This document shows positions 24,446 to 33,264 of a DNA stretch of 61,953 bases, piece after piece. This DNA comes from JAULUH01 sp032111745 (GTDB lineage: Bacteria; Chloroflexota; Anaerolineae; JAAEKA01), in contig JAULUH010000051.1 of assembly GCA_032111745.1 (NCBI GenBank), forward strand, positions 1 to 61,953, given 5' to 3'. The position numbers and the translations under genes were made by a program. Every line of letters begins with the position of its first letter. The stretch's first letter is position 1. Under the pieces are notes generated by a model. It worked only from the letters and a program-made list of their open reading frames with translations. It did no database searches and was not told the origin of the DNA.

Positions 24446-26261
24446 AATATGCCTCCAGTAGCGGCAGGTCGACGCCTTGCACGGCTACGGTCACCACGCG
24501 GTTGAGTGGCATCTCGCCGCGTAGGTGCACCCTGGCTTCCCAGGCTAGCTCGGGGATGAGGACGGTTGCCCGGTCACCCCGGACCTCCACCACGATGCCC
24601 TCCCCGCGCCAGTGCGGGTGATGCTTCAGGTAGACCAGCGTCCAGTGCTGGCGGGCCAGGCGCTCGGCGTAGCCAATATTGCCCGTGACCGCCTCAGCTG
24701 CTCCCACCCGCTCCAGCACAGCCTGGGTGCCCAAGGTGGTGGAATCCTGCACGTGCGCGCGCAGCTGCTGGTGGGCGACCAGATCCAGGTAACGCCGCAG
24801 CGGGCTGGTGACGCGCACGTAGGCACGGAGGCCAAGGCCACTATGTGGCCTTGGCACGCTGCTCTGTTGGCTGCGCTTCAGGGTGCGGCGCAACGCAAAC
24901 ATGCCCGCGATGCCGTCGGGTAGCTCGTCCTGCACCATGTCGGGTGGCTCCTGGACCGTGAAGGGCACCGGGATATTGTGTTGGATGGCCAGCCGTGCGG
25001 CTGCCTCCCCGGCCAATAGCATGGCTTCAGACACCAGGCTGCGGCTGCGCAGGGATGGCAGCGGCTTGATCTGGATATCGTGACCCGAGACTCGCATCTT
25101 AACCTCGGGTAGGTCGATGGCGACGCCGCCCTGGGCCAGGCGCAGCGCCGCGCGGCGCTGCGCTAATTCGTAAAGCTCCCGGAAAGGCGACTCGTCCAGC
25201 CGGCTATCGGCCTGCTCATAGGTGAGCCGGGTGGCTCGCACCATGCTCGGCACCAATGTGATGCGGGCAATCTCCCCTTCATCGTCGACGTCGATCCCAA
25301 AGGAGAGGGCCGGCGAGGTCTCGGCCAGGCCCAAGGCCAGGAGTTCGGTCGCGGCCTCGGGAAGCATAGACACGGTGCCCTCGGGCAGGTAGAGATTGGC
25401 TCCCCGATCGCGGGCTTCCAGGTCGGCCGGGCTATCGGGCCACACCACAGCCGCCACATCGGCAACGTGAACCCAAAGCCGTCCATTCTCCAGGCTGACC
25501 GCATCGTCAGGATCGGTGCTATCCTCGTCGTCAATGGCGAAGGCTGGCAGATAGGTCAGGTCCAGTCGCGTTTCCTCTGGCACTGGCGGCAGGGGCACCG
25601 CAGGTGCGCTGAGACTCACATCCACCCGATGTGGGTGCGGGTCGACGAACTCGTCCCAATAGCCCAGCTCCAGCAGCAGGGCGTGGGCATGCTCGGGACT
25701 CTGGGCACGTCCCAGCTCCCGCAGCACCCGGCTTCTGTCGGAGCGGCCGTAGGCCAGGTCTGTTAGCTCCCGAATGTAGCGTTCATGGGCAGGGTCGGTG
25801 CTGGCCTCACCTCGCCGGACGCCGTGCATGAAAGTGGCCCAGGCCTGATCCTCGGCAGCCCTGGCCTCCCGGGTGGCTCGAAGCTGGGCCAGCTCCTCTG
25901 GAGTCCGGGCAGTGATGGTCTCAGGGCTGCCGTAGAAATGGAGGCCCTCCTCCAGCAGCTGCCAGGCGGCCCAAAACGCCGCCGGGCTCTGCTGGCCATA
26001 CACGAGCTCAGCCAGCTCGGCCAGGCCGATGGTGCCACCGGCCACCAGCTCCCAGGCGGTCTCCACATCACCCCCGGCCAGCTGCAGCTCTTGGAAGCTG
26101 GCCACAGGACCCGGGTGCAGCGGGGCGATATCCTTGGGACGCACGCGCACCACCCTGCCATCGGGTAAAGCAATCTCCAGCTTGTCGCCACCAGACCGCA
26201 CGATGGCTGGCTGGCCTTTGTACAGGACCAAAGCGCTTGGGCGCACGATCGTCTCGGGCAT
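24429..26261 (-). CDS. RNB-domain exoribonuclease (RNase II/R family)
   Basis: 3'-5' exoribonuclease of 610 residues. The start at 26261 is chosen because GGAAG lies eight bases upstream; a GTG frame opens at 26270. The N-terminal ~210 residues are a helical and beta region without clear cold-shock domains. The RNB catalytic domain starts near 235, with FAIDDEDSTDPDDAVS supplying the metal-binding Asp cluster, followed by HVADVAAVV and VTSPLRRYLDL. A short S1-like beta domain closes the protein. This resembles the compact RNase II-like proteins of cyanobacteria and Chloroflexota rather than full RNase R. Confidence 0.92.
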   Translation of the reverse strand: MPETIVRPSALVLYKGQPAIVRSGGDKLEIALPDGRVVRVRPKDIAPLHPGPVASFQELQLAGGDVETAWELVAGGTIGLAELAELVYGQQSPAAFWAAWQLLEEGLHFYGSPETITARTPEELAQLRATREARAAEDQAWATFMHGVRRGEASTDPAHERYIRELTDLAYGRSDRSRVLRELGRAQSPEHAHALLLELGYWDEFVDPHPHRVDVSLSAPAVPLPPVPEETRLDLTYLPAFAIDDEDSTDPDDAVSLENGRLWVHVADVAAVVWPDSPADLEARDRGANLYLPEGTVSMLPEAATELLALGLAETSPALSFGIDVDDEGEIARITLVPSMVRATRLTYEQADSRLDESPFRELYELAQRRAALRLAQGGVAIDLPEVKMRVSGHDIQIKPLPSLRSRSLVSEAMLLAGEAAARLAIQHNIPVPFTVQEPPDMVQDELPDGIAGMFALRRTLKRSQQSSVPRPHSGLGLRAYVRVTSPLRRYLDLVAHQQLRAHVQDSTTLGTQAVLERVGAAEAVTGNIGYAERLARQHWTLVYLKHHPHWRGEGIVVEVRGDRATVLIPELAWEARVHLRGEMPLNRVVTVAVQGVDLPLLEAYFRLES

Positions 26262-26438
26262 GGCGTCCACTTCCTACGGTGCAAGCAGTGTACCACAAGT
26301 TCGCCGGAATGCCGACCACCTCGCAGCGGGCGTAGCCGCCATTACCGACTGCCCTAGCTTCGCCTGCTAGGCTGATAGAGCGTCGCTGGGATCGGCCCAC
26401 AAAATCCACTCGCAAGGCATGAGAGGAGTAGCAGACCG

Positions 26439-26717
26439 TTGATAACCTTGGATGTATACGTGTTGACCGGCTGTGCCAATTGCAGTTACGCACATCAGCT
26501 GGCTAACGTAACCGCGCAAGCCTATCCACGGGTCCAGGTCCGAGTGCATGACCTGGCCCATACGCCGAATGTACCGGATATGGTTTTTGCCGTCCCTACC
26601 TACGTCCTTAACGATCGCGTGATCTCCCTGGGCAACCCTGAAGAGGCGGCCCTCCGCCTGTTGCTGGAGCAGGCACTGGCGGAAGTACAGGGCCAGCGAT
26701 TGGGCATACAGCCATGA
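26439..26717 (+). CDS. small thioredoxin/glutaredoxin-fold protein
   Basis: A 92-residue protein starting with TTG at 26439, with GAGAGGAG about ten bases upstream. It has a beta strand, then CANC (residues 12-15), and a cis-Pro-like VPTYVL segment near residue 54, as in thioredoxin-fold proteins. The dithiol motif differs from CGPC (thioredoxin) and CPYC (glutaredoxin). Its stop codon overlaps the ATG of the next gene (ATGA), so it is co-translated with the YbaK-like protein. Confidence 0.75.
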   Translation: MITLDVYVLTGCANCSYAHQLANVTAQAYPRVQVRVHDLAHTPNVPDMVFAVPTYVLNDRVISLGNPEEAALRLLLEQALAEVQGQRLGIQP

Positions 26718-27214
26718 GAACGCCAGACGATCTTATCCGGTATATCGCGGACTATGGCATCGACGCCGCCCTGGTGGTGCCAGGACAGAAGACGCCTACG
26801 GTATACCTCGCGGCAAGTGCGCTAAGCTGCGCTGAGGATCAGATTATCAAGTCGGTGTTGTTCATTGTTAAGGTGGACAGTGGTCAGGCTGTGGCCATGG
26901 TGATCACCAACGGCAGCATGCCCATTGACTACCATAAGCTCTCTGGTGTGTTTGGGGTCAGTCGCAAGCGCATCAGGCTGGCACCTCCGGAAATCGTGCT
27001 GGCATGTACAGGCTATCCGGCGGGAGGGGTGCCGCCATTTGGCTATTCCACTACGATTGCCACCTATGTGGATCAGTACGTACTGGAGCAATCCATGGTA
27101 TACGGCGGCGGCGGGGACGAACATACGCTCCTGCGAGTTGCTCCGGAAGAACTGATCCGGGTCACCGCTGCAACCATCGTCGACGTCCGGGCAGGGGAGG
27201 ATGGCAATCTATGA
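26714..27214 (+). CDS. YbaK/EbsC-family aminoacyl-tRNA deacylase-like protein
   Basis: A 166-residue protein of the YbaK/ProX editing family, which hydrolyses mischarged aminoacyl-tRNAs. The central segment EDQIIKSVLFIVKVDSGQAVAMVITNG carries the conserved Lys region, and GYPAGGVPPFGY matches the substrate-pocket GG-PPF signature. Overlaps of four bases with both the upstream thioredoxin-like gene and the downstream HEAT-repeat gene show a tightly coupled three-gene operon. Which amino acid it edits is not evident. Confidence 0.88.
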   Translation: MRTPDDLIRYIADYGIDAALVVPGQKTPTVYLAASALSCAEDQIIKSVLFIVKVDSGQAVAMVITNGSMPIDYHKLSGVFGVSRKRIRLAPPEIVLACTGYPAGGVPPFGYSTTIATYVDQYVLEQSMVYGGGGDEHTLLRVAPEELIRVTAATIVDVRAGEDGNL

Positions 27215-27720
27215 GCCAGGCTACAGGGGATGGAGGGGAAGGACGTGCGCTTAACGCACAGCTGGCCAGGCTCACTGACCTGGATCCGCTGATCAGGTTG
27301 GACGCTGCCGGACGCCTGGGCTACCTGGCGAGGCCAGAGGCTGTGTCGGCGCTGGTTCATGCGCTGAGCGATGGAGAGTCTCGGGTGCGGGCCGCGGCTG
27401 CTGAGAGCCTGGGGAAGCTAGGCACAGTCGATGCCGTGATCCCCCTGTGCCAGCGACTGAATGACCAGCGAGTGGAGGTGCGCCGCGCGACGGCTACGGC
27501 CCTGGGCACTCTCGGTGATGCCCTGGCGACGGCCTCGCTGATTATGGCACTGGAGACTGAGCAGGACGGAGAGACGAGGCGACTGCTGGTGCGGGCCCTC
27601 GGCCAGGTGGGCGATTGGCGAGCGTTGCGGCCGCTGCAACAGCTGACTGGCGACAAACACTGGGCCGTGCGCCGGGAGGCGGCGACTGCCGTGCAGCAGG
27701 TGCTGGCGCGCCAGAAGTAA
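27211..27720 (+). CDS. HEAT-repeat protein
   Basis: A 169-residue all-helical protein. The ATG at 27211 overlaps the preceding stop (ATGA). About four HEAT/PBS-lyase-type repeats are visible, each with a D-x-x-x-R-x-x-A-A-x-x-L-G pattern, for instance near residues 30-42, 60-72, 92-104 and 155-165. Such small HEAT proteins act as protein-binding scaffolds or phycobilin-lyase-like chaperones. No catalytic motif is present. It is the last gene of the thioredoxin-like/YbaK/HEAT operon. Confidence 0.85.
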   Translation: MSQATGDGGEGRALNAQLARLTDLDPLIRLDAAGRLGYLARPEAVSALVHALSDGESRVRAAAAESLGKLGTVDAVIPLCQRLNDQRVEVRRATATALGTLGDALATASLIMALETEQDGETRRLLVRALGQVGDWRALRPLQQLTGDKHWAVRREAATAVQQVLARQK

Positions 27721-28341
27721 GGATGAGATCAGAGGACCCCGCCCCCATAGGGTCCGGGTCACCAGTAGTCTCTGGGAGCATCAGTAAGCCCTGGATGCCT
27801 ATATCTAGTATGTGCGTTGTGTCTTGAATCTATATATTGTAGCCATGTCCAAGCATGAAGCTTAATCCAACCTTAAAATTTCGTTGATCTGATGGTGCCT
27901 AGTTGTGACATAACAGGTGCGTTTATGCCAAGTGGGCGAATTGTGTTAGTGCTGTGCCTGATGGCTCACCACTAGATATCGCGTAAAACAAACGTTCGCT
28001 AGCCAGGTGTTGACGTAAAAGTCCAGGCCTTGCATTGACTCCCGGGGTATCGGCAGTTGACTTGAGGGGCGGTTGCGCTACAATCGAGGAGGATTGCAGA
28101 GACGGCGTGTCTGGGCCAAGATCCCCGCCGGACACTTCTGTGGACAGTCGATTTGGTGCCAAGCGTTCGTAGCAGCCTCAGGCGTCCCAGCAAGCGCACC
28201 CTGTTTTCTCCAGCGTTCTGCGGTCCACTACACAACCGATCGGTGCTAGATACAAGTGCACAGCTGGTATGTTCCTTCGGCAAAACACAGTGGCCGGCAG
28301 ACGAGTTCGCGCGGCCTTCTACTGGACACAGGTACCACCCC
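27721..28341. other. AT-richer intergenic region upstream of dnaA
   Basis: About 620 bp with no convincing gene. The stretch 27795-27900 is clearly richer in A+T than its surroundings (TATATCT, TATATATTG, TTAAAATTT) and could be a DNA-unwinding element. A promoter for dnaA lies at 28057-28084, giving a leader of about 250 nt. A weak DnaA-box-like TGTGGACAG is at 28139-28147. The dnaA frame stays open upstream to 28153, but that extension shows no family similarity. Confidence 0.45.
28057..28084 (+). promoter_or_regulatory. promoter of dnaA
   Basis: TTGACT (28057-28062), a 16-bp spacer and TACAAT (28079-28084). Confidence 0.6.
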
Positions 28342-29781
28342 ATGACCCCTCATCGCTCTCCCCATTCCTCCCCTGGTCAGGGTGCGCCGTCCATCAGTCC
28401 CCCCAAGGCGTGGCAGGCCACCCTGGGGGAATTGGAGTTGCAGGTGACCTCCGATACCTTCGAGATGTACCTGCATCCGACGCGATTTATGGCCTACGAG
28501 GACGGCACGTTCCTGATCGCCGTCCCCAATGGTTTTGTCAAGGAGTGGTTGGAACACCGATACAACAGAGTTGTCAAGCGCACGCTGCAACACATCATGA
28601 ACCGTGCTGTAGAGATCAAGTACATGGTGGAGTCTGGGGCAGCGCGAAGCCCTGTGGATCCATCGCCACCGCCCTTGTTGAAGCTAGCGGAGCAGGAAGC
28701 AGAACCGCCACCTCCGACCTTGAACGGGTCGTCGGATGGCCAACCCCTGGTTGCTGGCTACACCTTCGACAACTTCATCGTTGGGTCTAACAATCGCTTT
28801 GCCCACGCCGCATCGCAAGCGGTAGCCGACCAGCCCGGTGTTCGTTTCAATCCACTCTTCATCTACAGTGGCGTGGGACTCGGTAAGACCCACCTGTTGC
28901 ATGCCATTGGTCACCAGATTCGCGAGGCCGGCTACAAAGCGGTGTACGTCTCCTGTGAGATGTTTACCAACGAGTTGGTGACGGCCATCCGGTTGGGATC
29001 TACCGAGCAGTTCCGGGCCAAGTACCGGACCAGTGATGTATTGCTGTTGGACGACGTGCAGTTTCTGGCGGGCAAGCCGACCACCCAGGAAGAGCTGTTC
29101 CACACCTTCAACGCGTTACACTCCACCGGGCGCCAGGTGGTATTGGCCTCTGACCGACCGCCTAAGGCTATTTCGACCCTGGAGAGCCGGCTGCGCTCGC
29201 GCTTTGAGTGGGGACTGACCGCGGACATCCAGGCCCCAAACCTGGAGGTCCGCCTGGCTATTCTGCAGGCCAAGGTGGCGGCGCAGGGCATGGTGGTACC
29301 GGACGCGGTGCTCGAGCGGATCGCGACCCTGGTCCCCAGCAACGTGCGTGAACTGGAAGGGGCTCTGACCAGGGTTGTGGCGCATGCGAGCCTGAGCGAC
29401 ACGGCTATGACGGCCGAGGTCGCTGAGGCGATTCTGGCCGACATGATGCCCCCTAAGGTGCAGGTTGAGCCGGAAGTGGTCTTGGCACTGGTGGCCAAAA
29501 CGTTCGGGCTCAGCGTGTCTGACATTACAGGCAGCAGTCGCAAGAAGGAATTGGTGCAGGCGCGCCAGGTGGCCATGTACCTCTTGCGCAAAGTTTTGGA
29601 CCTCTCCTTTGCCCATGTCGGCGACTTGCTTGGTGGCAAAGACCATGCCACGGCCATGTACAGCGTGCGCAAGGTAACCGAGCTGTTGGAGGAGGACGAG
29701 GATCTGCAACGACAGGTGGGCGGCGTTGAGGAGCAGCTGTTGATGCCCGAACCGATCCGTGTGCGCTCGCGACCGCCTTGA
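28342..29781 (+). CDS. dnaA: chromosomal replication initiator DnaA
   Basis: Replication initiator, 479 residues from ATG 28342. Domain I (~residues 20-90, KAWQATLGELELQVTSDTFEMYL) is the oligomerisation and helicase-loading domain; a variable linker runs to ~135. The AAA+ motor begins with YTFDNFIVGSNNRFAHAA, Walker A SGVGLGKTHLLHA, Walker B DVLLLDDVQFL and the sensor LASDRPP. Domain IV carries the DNA-binding signature GGKDHATAMYSVRKV (the usual form is GRDHSTVLHA). An upstream in-frame start at 28153 would add 63 residues unlike any DnaA N-terminus, so it is rejected. Confidence 0.95.
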   Translation: MTPHRSPHSSPGQGAPSISPPKAWQATLGELELQVTSDTFEMYLHPTRFMAYEDGTFLIAVPNGFVKEWLEHRYNRVVKRTLQHIMNRAVEIKYMVESGAARSPVDPSPPPLLKLAEQEAEPPPPTLNGSSDGQPLVAGYTFDNFIVGSNNRFAHAASQAVADQPGVRFNPLFIYSGVGLGKTHLLHAIGHQIREAGYKAVYVSCEMFTNELVTAIRLGSTEQFRAKYRTSDVLLLDDVQFLAGKPTTQEELFHTFNALHSTGRQVVLASDRPPKAISTLESRLRSRFEWGLTADIQAPNLEVRLAILQAKVAAQGMVVPDAVLERIATLVPSNVRELEGALTRVVAHASLSDTAMTAEVAEAILADMMPPKVQVEPEVVLALVAKTFGLSVSDITGSSRKKELVQARQVAMYLLRKVLDLSFAHVGDLLGGKDHATAMYSVRKVTELLEEDEDLQRQVGGVEEQLLMPEPIRVRSRPP

Positions 29782-30118
29782 GGAGTCTCTTACTCCACCC
29801 CCCCCGGGTGATCCGGGCAAGCCGCGACAGAGGCCATTTCAGGTTGCCCCTTTGGGGAAGCGGCACCATGCTCAACCTCAATCCACTGGCGGTGGGGAGG
29901 CAAGGAACAGCTTAGAACGGTGGAAAACTAGCCCAGAACGGTGGAAAACTTACACGCGTTGTGGATAACTTTGGTTTGCCAGTGATGGCTGGCTTGGACA
30001 CTGGCAAGGCTAGTCTCATTCAGGCTGGATACCCCTAGATCTAGGTAGGGCTTGCCAGGAGTTTTCCACAGGGCCGCCCGGCATCATGGCAGGACAGTGC
30101 TGGACGTGGCTCAGGCGA
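29782..30118. other. oriC: candidate oriC downstream of dnaA
   Basis: This gene-free stretch after dnaA contains one exact DnaA box, TTATCCACA on the minus strand at 29960-29968. Two near-copies lie in the same orientation at 29919-29927 and 29940-29948 (GGTGGAAAA), spaced 21 and 20 bp, that is two helical turns. The last two sit in a 16-bp direct repeat (29914-29929 and 29935-29950). An oppositely oriented TTTTCCACA is at 30062-30070. A 12-bp palindrome (30034-30045) is nested inside an 8-bp inverted repeat (30001-30008 with 30051-30058). Together these suggest the replication origin. Confidence 0.65.
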
Positions 30119-30147
30119 TTGCACTGTGCTCGTGATGTGGCTATAAT
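30119..30147 (+). promoter_or_regulatory. promoter of degV, -10 eight bases before ATG
   Basis: TTGCAC (30119-30124), a 17-bp spacer and TATAAT (30142-30147). The ATG at 30156 follows after eight bases, so the mRNA is predicted to be leaderless or nearly so. Confidence 0.75.
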
Positions 30148-30155
30148 GGCCCATC

Positions 30156-31010
30156 ATGACCGTCAAAATTGTCACCGACACTGGATGCGATCTGCCCACC
30201 GAACTGGTCACTGGCTATGACATTACCCTGGTGCCACTGATCATGCGTTTTGACGATCGGGACATGCCCGATACGTCTACATCGCGGGCGGTACTGTGGG
30301 AGCGCATCGATGCCGGCCTGCCCTGCGACACCTCTGGACCGCCCATCGGCTTTTACGAGGAGGCCTACCGACCTCTCGTTGCCCAGGGCCACGACATCGT
30401 ATGTGTCACCCTAACCGGTGTGCATAGCGTGACCTATAGCAGTGCCTGGGCTGCAGCCCAGGCCTTTCCGGGCCAGGTCACCGTGGTTGACTCGCGGTCT
30501 CTATCGCTGGGCTACGGTATGATGGTGCTTAGGGCGGCCCAGGCGGCAAGTGGGGGTGCTGACGTGTCCGCAGTCCTGGAGATTATCAGGAGCGTGCGCG
30601 AGCGCACGTTTCTACGGTTTTTTCTGGAATCCTTGGAACAGGTCAAGCGGGGCGGGCGCCTGGATGCGCTTATGCCCATCCTGGGCCGACTGGGGGTGGC
30701 ACTCAACGTGCGCGCGCTGCTGACGGTCAACGGCGAAGGGCGGATTAGCCTGGTAGGCCCGGCGCGCGGCCGCCGAGGGGCTATTAAGCGGCTGGTTGGG
30801 GAGGCGACTGAGACAGCGCCGGTAGAGATGGCCGTGGTGGGCCATACCCGTCGTCCGGAAGAAGCCGCAGCCATGGCTGAAGAGCTGTCCGCACAGCTGG
30901 CCTTGCCACGCTCGGATATTCTGGTGATGGAGTTGGGGCCGGTCTTTATTGCCCACGCTGGCGAAGGCACAATGGGCGTTGGCACCCTCGCCAAAACCCA
31001 GGTAGGATAG
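30156..31010 (+). CDS. DegV family fatty-acid-binding protein
   Basis: A 284-residue protein of the DegV/FakB family. It begins with IVTDTGCDLP (the family norm is IVTDSxxDLP). It shows SRAVLWERI, an S-G-T/P substrate loop replaced by DTSGPPIGFYEEAYR, and the C-terminal GPVFIAHAGEGTMGVG loop typical of the family. FakB proteins bind a fatty acid for phosphorylation by FakA; no fakA is present here. No Shine-Dalgarno is visible, which fits the near-leaderless promoter. Confidence 0.9.
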   Translation: MTVKIVTDTGCDLPTELVTGYDITLVPLIMRFDDRDMPDTSTSRAVLWERIDAGLPCDTSGPPIGFYEEAYRPLVAQGHDIVCVTLTGVHSVTYSSAWAAAQAFPGQVTVVDSRSLSLGYGMMVLRAAQAASGGADVSAVLEIIRSVRERTFLRFFLESLEQVKRGGRLDALMPILGRLGVALNVRALLTVNGEGRISLVGPARGRRGAIKRLVGEATETAPVEMAVVGHTRRPEEAAAMAEELSAQLALPRSDILVMELGPVFIAHAGEGTMGVGTLAKTQVG

Positions 31011-31038
31011 GTCTCCGGGGCCGGCGCTCGTGATCAGG

Positions 31039-31773
31039 TCAAAGCAAGGGTTGTTTTTTGGGTGTTCCAGCGCGACGGGGATAGGCCTGCGGCGTCCGTC
31101 CGGCCTTGGCGATGATCACCAGGGTACGTTGGGCATCGAGACCAGGGACCGCAACAGGTAACGCATCGTGGAAACTGCCGCCCAAGGTGTCCAGGGCAAC
31201 CCGGGATGCCGCAAGCTCCTCGTCGGGATGACGGCCTTTTTGGGCGATCAGCCAGCCGCCGATGCGTAGCAACGGCAAGGTGAGTTCCAGCGTCGTCGGT
31301 AGCGGCGCCAGGGCACGGGCCAGGGCCAGGTCGAAGCGCTCCCGGCCTTCACCCTGGCCGAAGTCCTCGGCGCGGGCGTTGACGACGGTTACGTCCTTGA
31401 GCTCCAATTGTTGGATCACGTGGTGCAGAAAGTTGACTTTTTTGCCGGTGGCCTCCACCAGGGTTAGCCTCAGGCGCGGCCAGATGATCTTTAAGGGCAA
31501 TCCTGGAAAACCGGCACCAGCACCGACGTCCACCGCCAGGGGCGCTGATGCCAGCCACGTATTCAGCGGCCGCCGGTCGAACGCTGGCAACGCTGCCAGG
31601 CAGGATAGCGAGTCCAGGAAATGCATGGTGTCGATCAGGGCGGGCTCTGCCACACCAGTGAGATTGAAGCGCTGATTCCATTCCACCAGCTCAGCCCGGT
31701 AGCGATCAAAGGCCGCAAGCTGCCGGTCATTCAACTCCAGTCCCATCAACTGGGTGCCTTGGCGAAGGTCCAT
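31039..31773 (-). CDS. rsmG: 16S rRNA (guanine527-N7)-methyltransferase RsmG
   Basis: A 244-residue SAM-dependent methyltransferase that modifies G527 of 16S rRNA. The SAM loop VDVGAGAGFPGLPLKI (~residues 81-96), the VEATGKKVNFL motif II and ARALAPL are all present. rsmG often lies close to the origin, in keeping with dnaA 1.3 kb away. On the minus strand the start is preceded by TGGTATAAT and seven bases, so the message is predicted to be near-leaderless. Divergent from the MFS gene. Confidence 0.95.
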   Translation of the reverse strand: MDLRQGTQLMGLELNDRQLAAFDRYRAELVEWNQRFNLTGVAEPALIDTMHFLDSLSCLAALPAFDRRPLNTWLASAPLAVDVGAGAGFPGLPLKIIWPRLRLTLVEATGKKVNFLHHVIQQLELKDVTVVNARAEDFGQGEGRERFDLALARALAPLPTTLELTLPLLRIGGWLIAQKGRHPDEELAASRVALDTLGGSFHDALPVAVPGLDAQRTLVIIAKAGRTPQAYPRRAGTPKKQPLL

Positions 31774-31780
31774 GGGTCAG

Positions 31781-31789
31781 ATTATACCA
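31781..31789 (-). promoter_or_regulatory. extended -10 element of rsmG
   Basis: Read on the minus strand: TGG followed by TATAAT, then seven bases and the ATG at 31773. No good -35 is seen, as expected for an extended -10 promoter. Confidence 0.55.
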
Positions 31790-31805
31790 TAGCACACGAT
31801 TCGAC

Positions 31806-33254
31806 ATGACTCAACACGTCGCACCATCGTCTGTAATGCCGGGAGCCTATCGTCACAAATGGTGGATCCTGATTGCCGTGAGCCTGGGCCTGTTCATGGG
31901 CACAGTGGACGGCACCATCGTGAACGTGGCCTTGCCAACCCTGGTGCGGGAGTTCACCACCAACTTTCCAACGATCCAGTGGGTGGTTCTATCATTCCTA
32001 CTGGGCCTGAGCGTTTTGATGCTTGGCGTGGGCCGTCTGGCCGATATTGCGGGCAAGCGGCGGATATTTAGCACCGGGCTGGCTGTGTTCGTGATCGGCT
32101 CGGTGCTATGTGGCCTGGCCCCGGGTGTATTCTGGTTGATCGGCTTTCGTCTGTTGCAGTCCGTTGGCGCCGCCATGACCGTAGCGTTAGGGGTGGCGAT
32201 CGTCACGGAAAGCTGGCCGCCTGAGGAGCGGGGCAAGGCCATCGGCGTGTCGGGTGGCGTGATCTCGCTCGGGATTGTGATAGGCCCGGCGTTGGGTGGC
32301 CTGATTATCAGCGTTCTGAACTGGCGCTGGATCTTTTTTGTTAACCTGCCCCTGGGTGCACTCGCCCTGTTCCTGGTTTTGCGCTATGTGCCGCCATTGC
32401 AGCCGTCAGGGCGCCGCGAGCCGTTCGATTTCGCGGGGGCAGGGATCATGGGCCTCAGCCTGCTGGCTTTAACCCTGGCTTTGACCGCCGGCCAGGGTCT
32501 GAGCTTCACCGATCGCCGTATCGTGGCCCTCTTGGTCCTGTTTGTCGCTTCAGCCACAGCCTTTGTCGTGGTAGAACAGCGCGTGCCCTATCCCCTCATC
32601 GACCTGAGCCTCTTTCGCAACCCCCAGTTCAGCCTCAATCTGTTGACTGGGGCACTGACCTTCATTGCTATTGCGGCGGTGACTTTCTTGTTGCCTTTCT
32701 ACCTCCAACTGGTGCTAGACCTGCCCGTGGCCCAGGTCGGCATCCTGATTGCCAGCGTTCCCCTGGCGCTGGCAGTTCTGGGACCTCTGGCAGGCAGTCT
32801 GTCAGACCGCTTTGGCACTCGCCCGGTAAGTGTCGTGGGGCTGGCCTTGCTGGTGATCGGTTACCTTACGGCAAGCACCCTTAGCGTTGGTACGACTCCC
32901 CTGGGGTTTGTCCTGCGCATGTTCCCAATCGGCCTGGGCATGGGCACTTTTCAGAGCCCCAATAACAGTGCCATCATGGGAGCAGCCCCGCGCAACCGTC
33001 TGGGCGTGGCCTCGGGCATGCTTAGTGTGACGCGTACCCTGGGCCAGACCACGGGTATTGCCCTCATGGGAGCGCTCTTTGCCAGCCGGCTCAATCACTA
33101 CGCCGGGATGCCGGTGGATATCAGCGAGGCTGCGCCGGCCATCCTGACCCAGGCACTTCATGACCAGTTCCTGGTGATGGCTGGACTGGTTGGAACGGGC
33201 CTGGCGCTTTCGCTGGGGGCTTGGAGGTGTGAAAGGCGCCAGGGCAGCAGCTGA
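31806..33254 (+). CDS. MFS multidrug exporter, DHA2 (EmrB/QacA) type
   Basis: An integral membrane H+-antiporter of 482 residues with about 14 helices. The DHA2 features are MGTVDGTIVNVALPTL in helix 1, motif A GRLADIAGKRRIF (~residues 77-89) and motif C GGVISLGIVIGPALGG (~155-170). A substrate cannot be predicted. It is divergent from rsmG with only 32 bp between the starts, and no regulator lies beside it. Confidence 0.9.
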   Translation: MTQHVAPSSVMPGAYRHKWWILIAVSLGLFMGTVDGTIVNVALPTLVREFTTNFPTIQWVVLSFLLGLSVLMLGVGRLADIAGKRRIFSTGLAVFVIGSVLCGLAPGVFWLIGFRLLQSVGAAMTVALGVAIVTESWPPEERGKAIGVSGGVISLGIVIGPALGGLIISVLNWRWIFFVNLPLGALALFLVLRYVPPLQPSGRREPFDFAGAGIMGLSLLALTLALTAGQGLSFTDRRIVALLVLFVASATAFVVVEQRVPYPLIDLSLFRNPQFSLNLLTGALTFIAIAAVTFLLPFYLQLVLDLPVAQVGILIASVPLALAVLGPLAGSLSDRFGTRPVSVVGLALLVIGYLTASTLSVGTTPLGFVLRMFPIGLGMGTFQSPNNSAIMGAAPRNRLGVASGMLSVTRTLGQTTGIALMGALFASRLNHYAGMPVDISEAAPAILTQALHDQFLVMAGLVGTGLALSLGAWRCERRQGSS

Positions 33255-33264
33255 AAATCCTACT

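Noticed and set aside
28153..28341. N-terminal extension of DnaA from 28153
   Set aside because: The extra 63 residues have no similarity to DnaA domain I and no ribosome-binding site precedes them.
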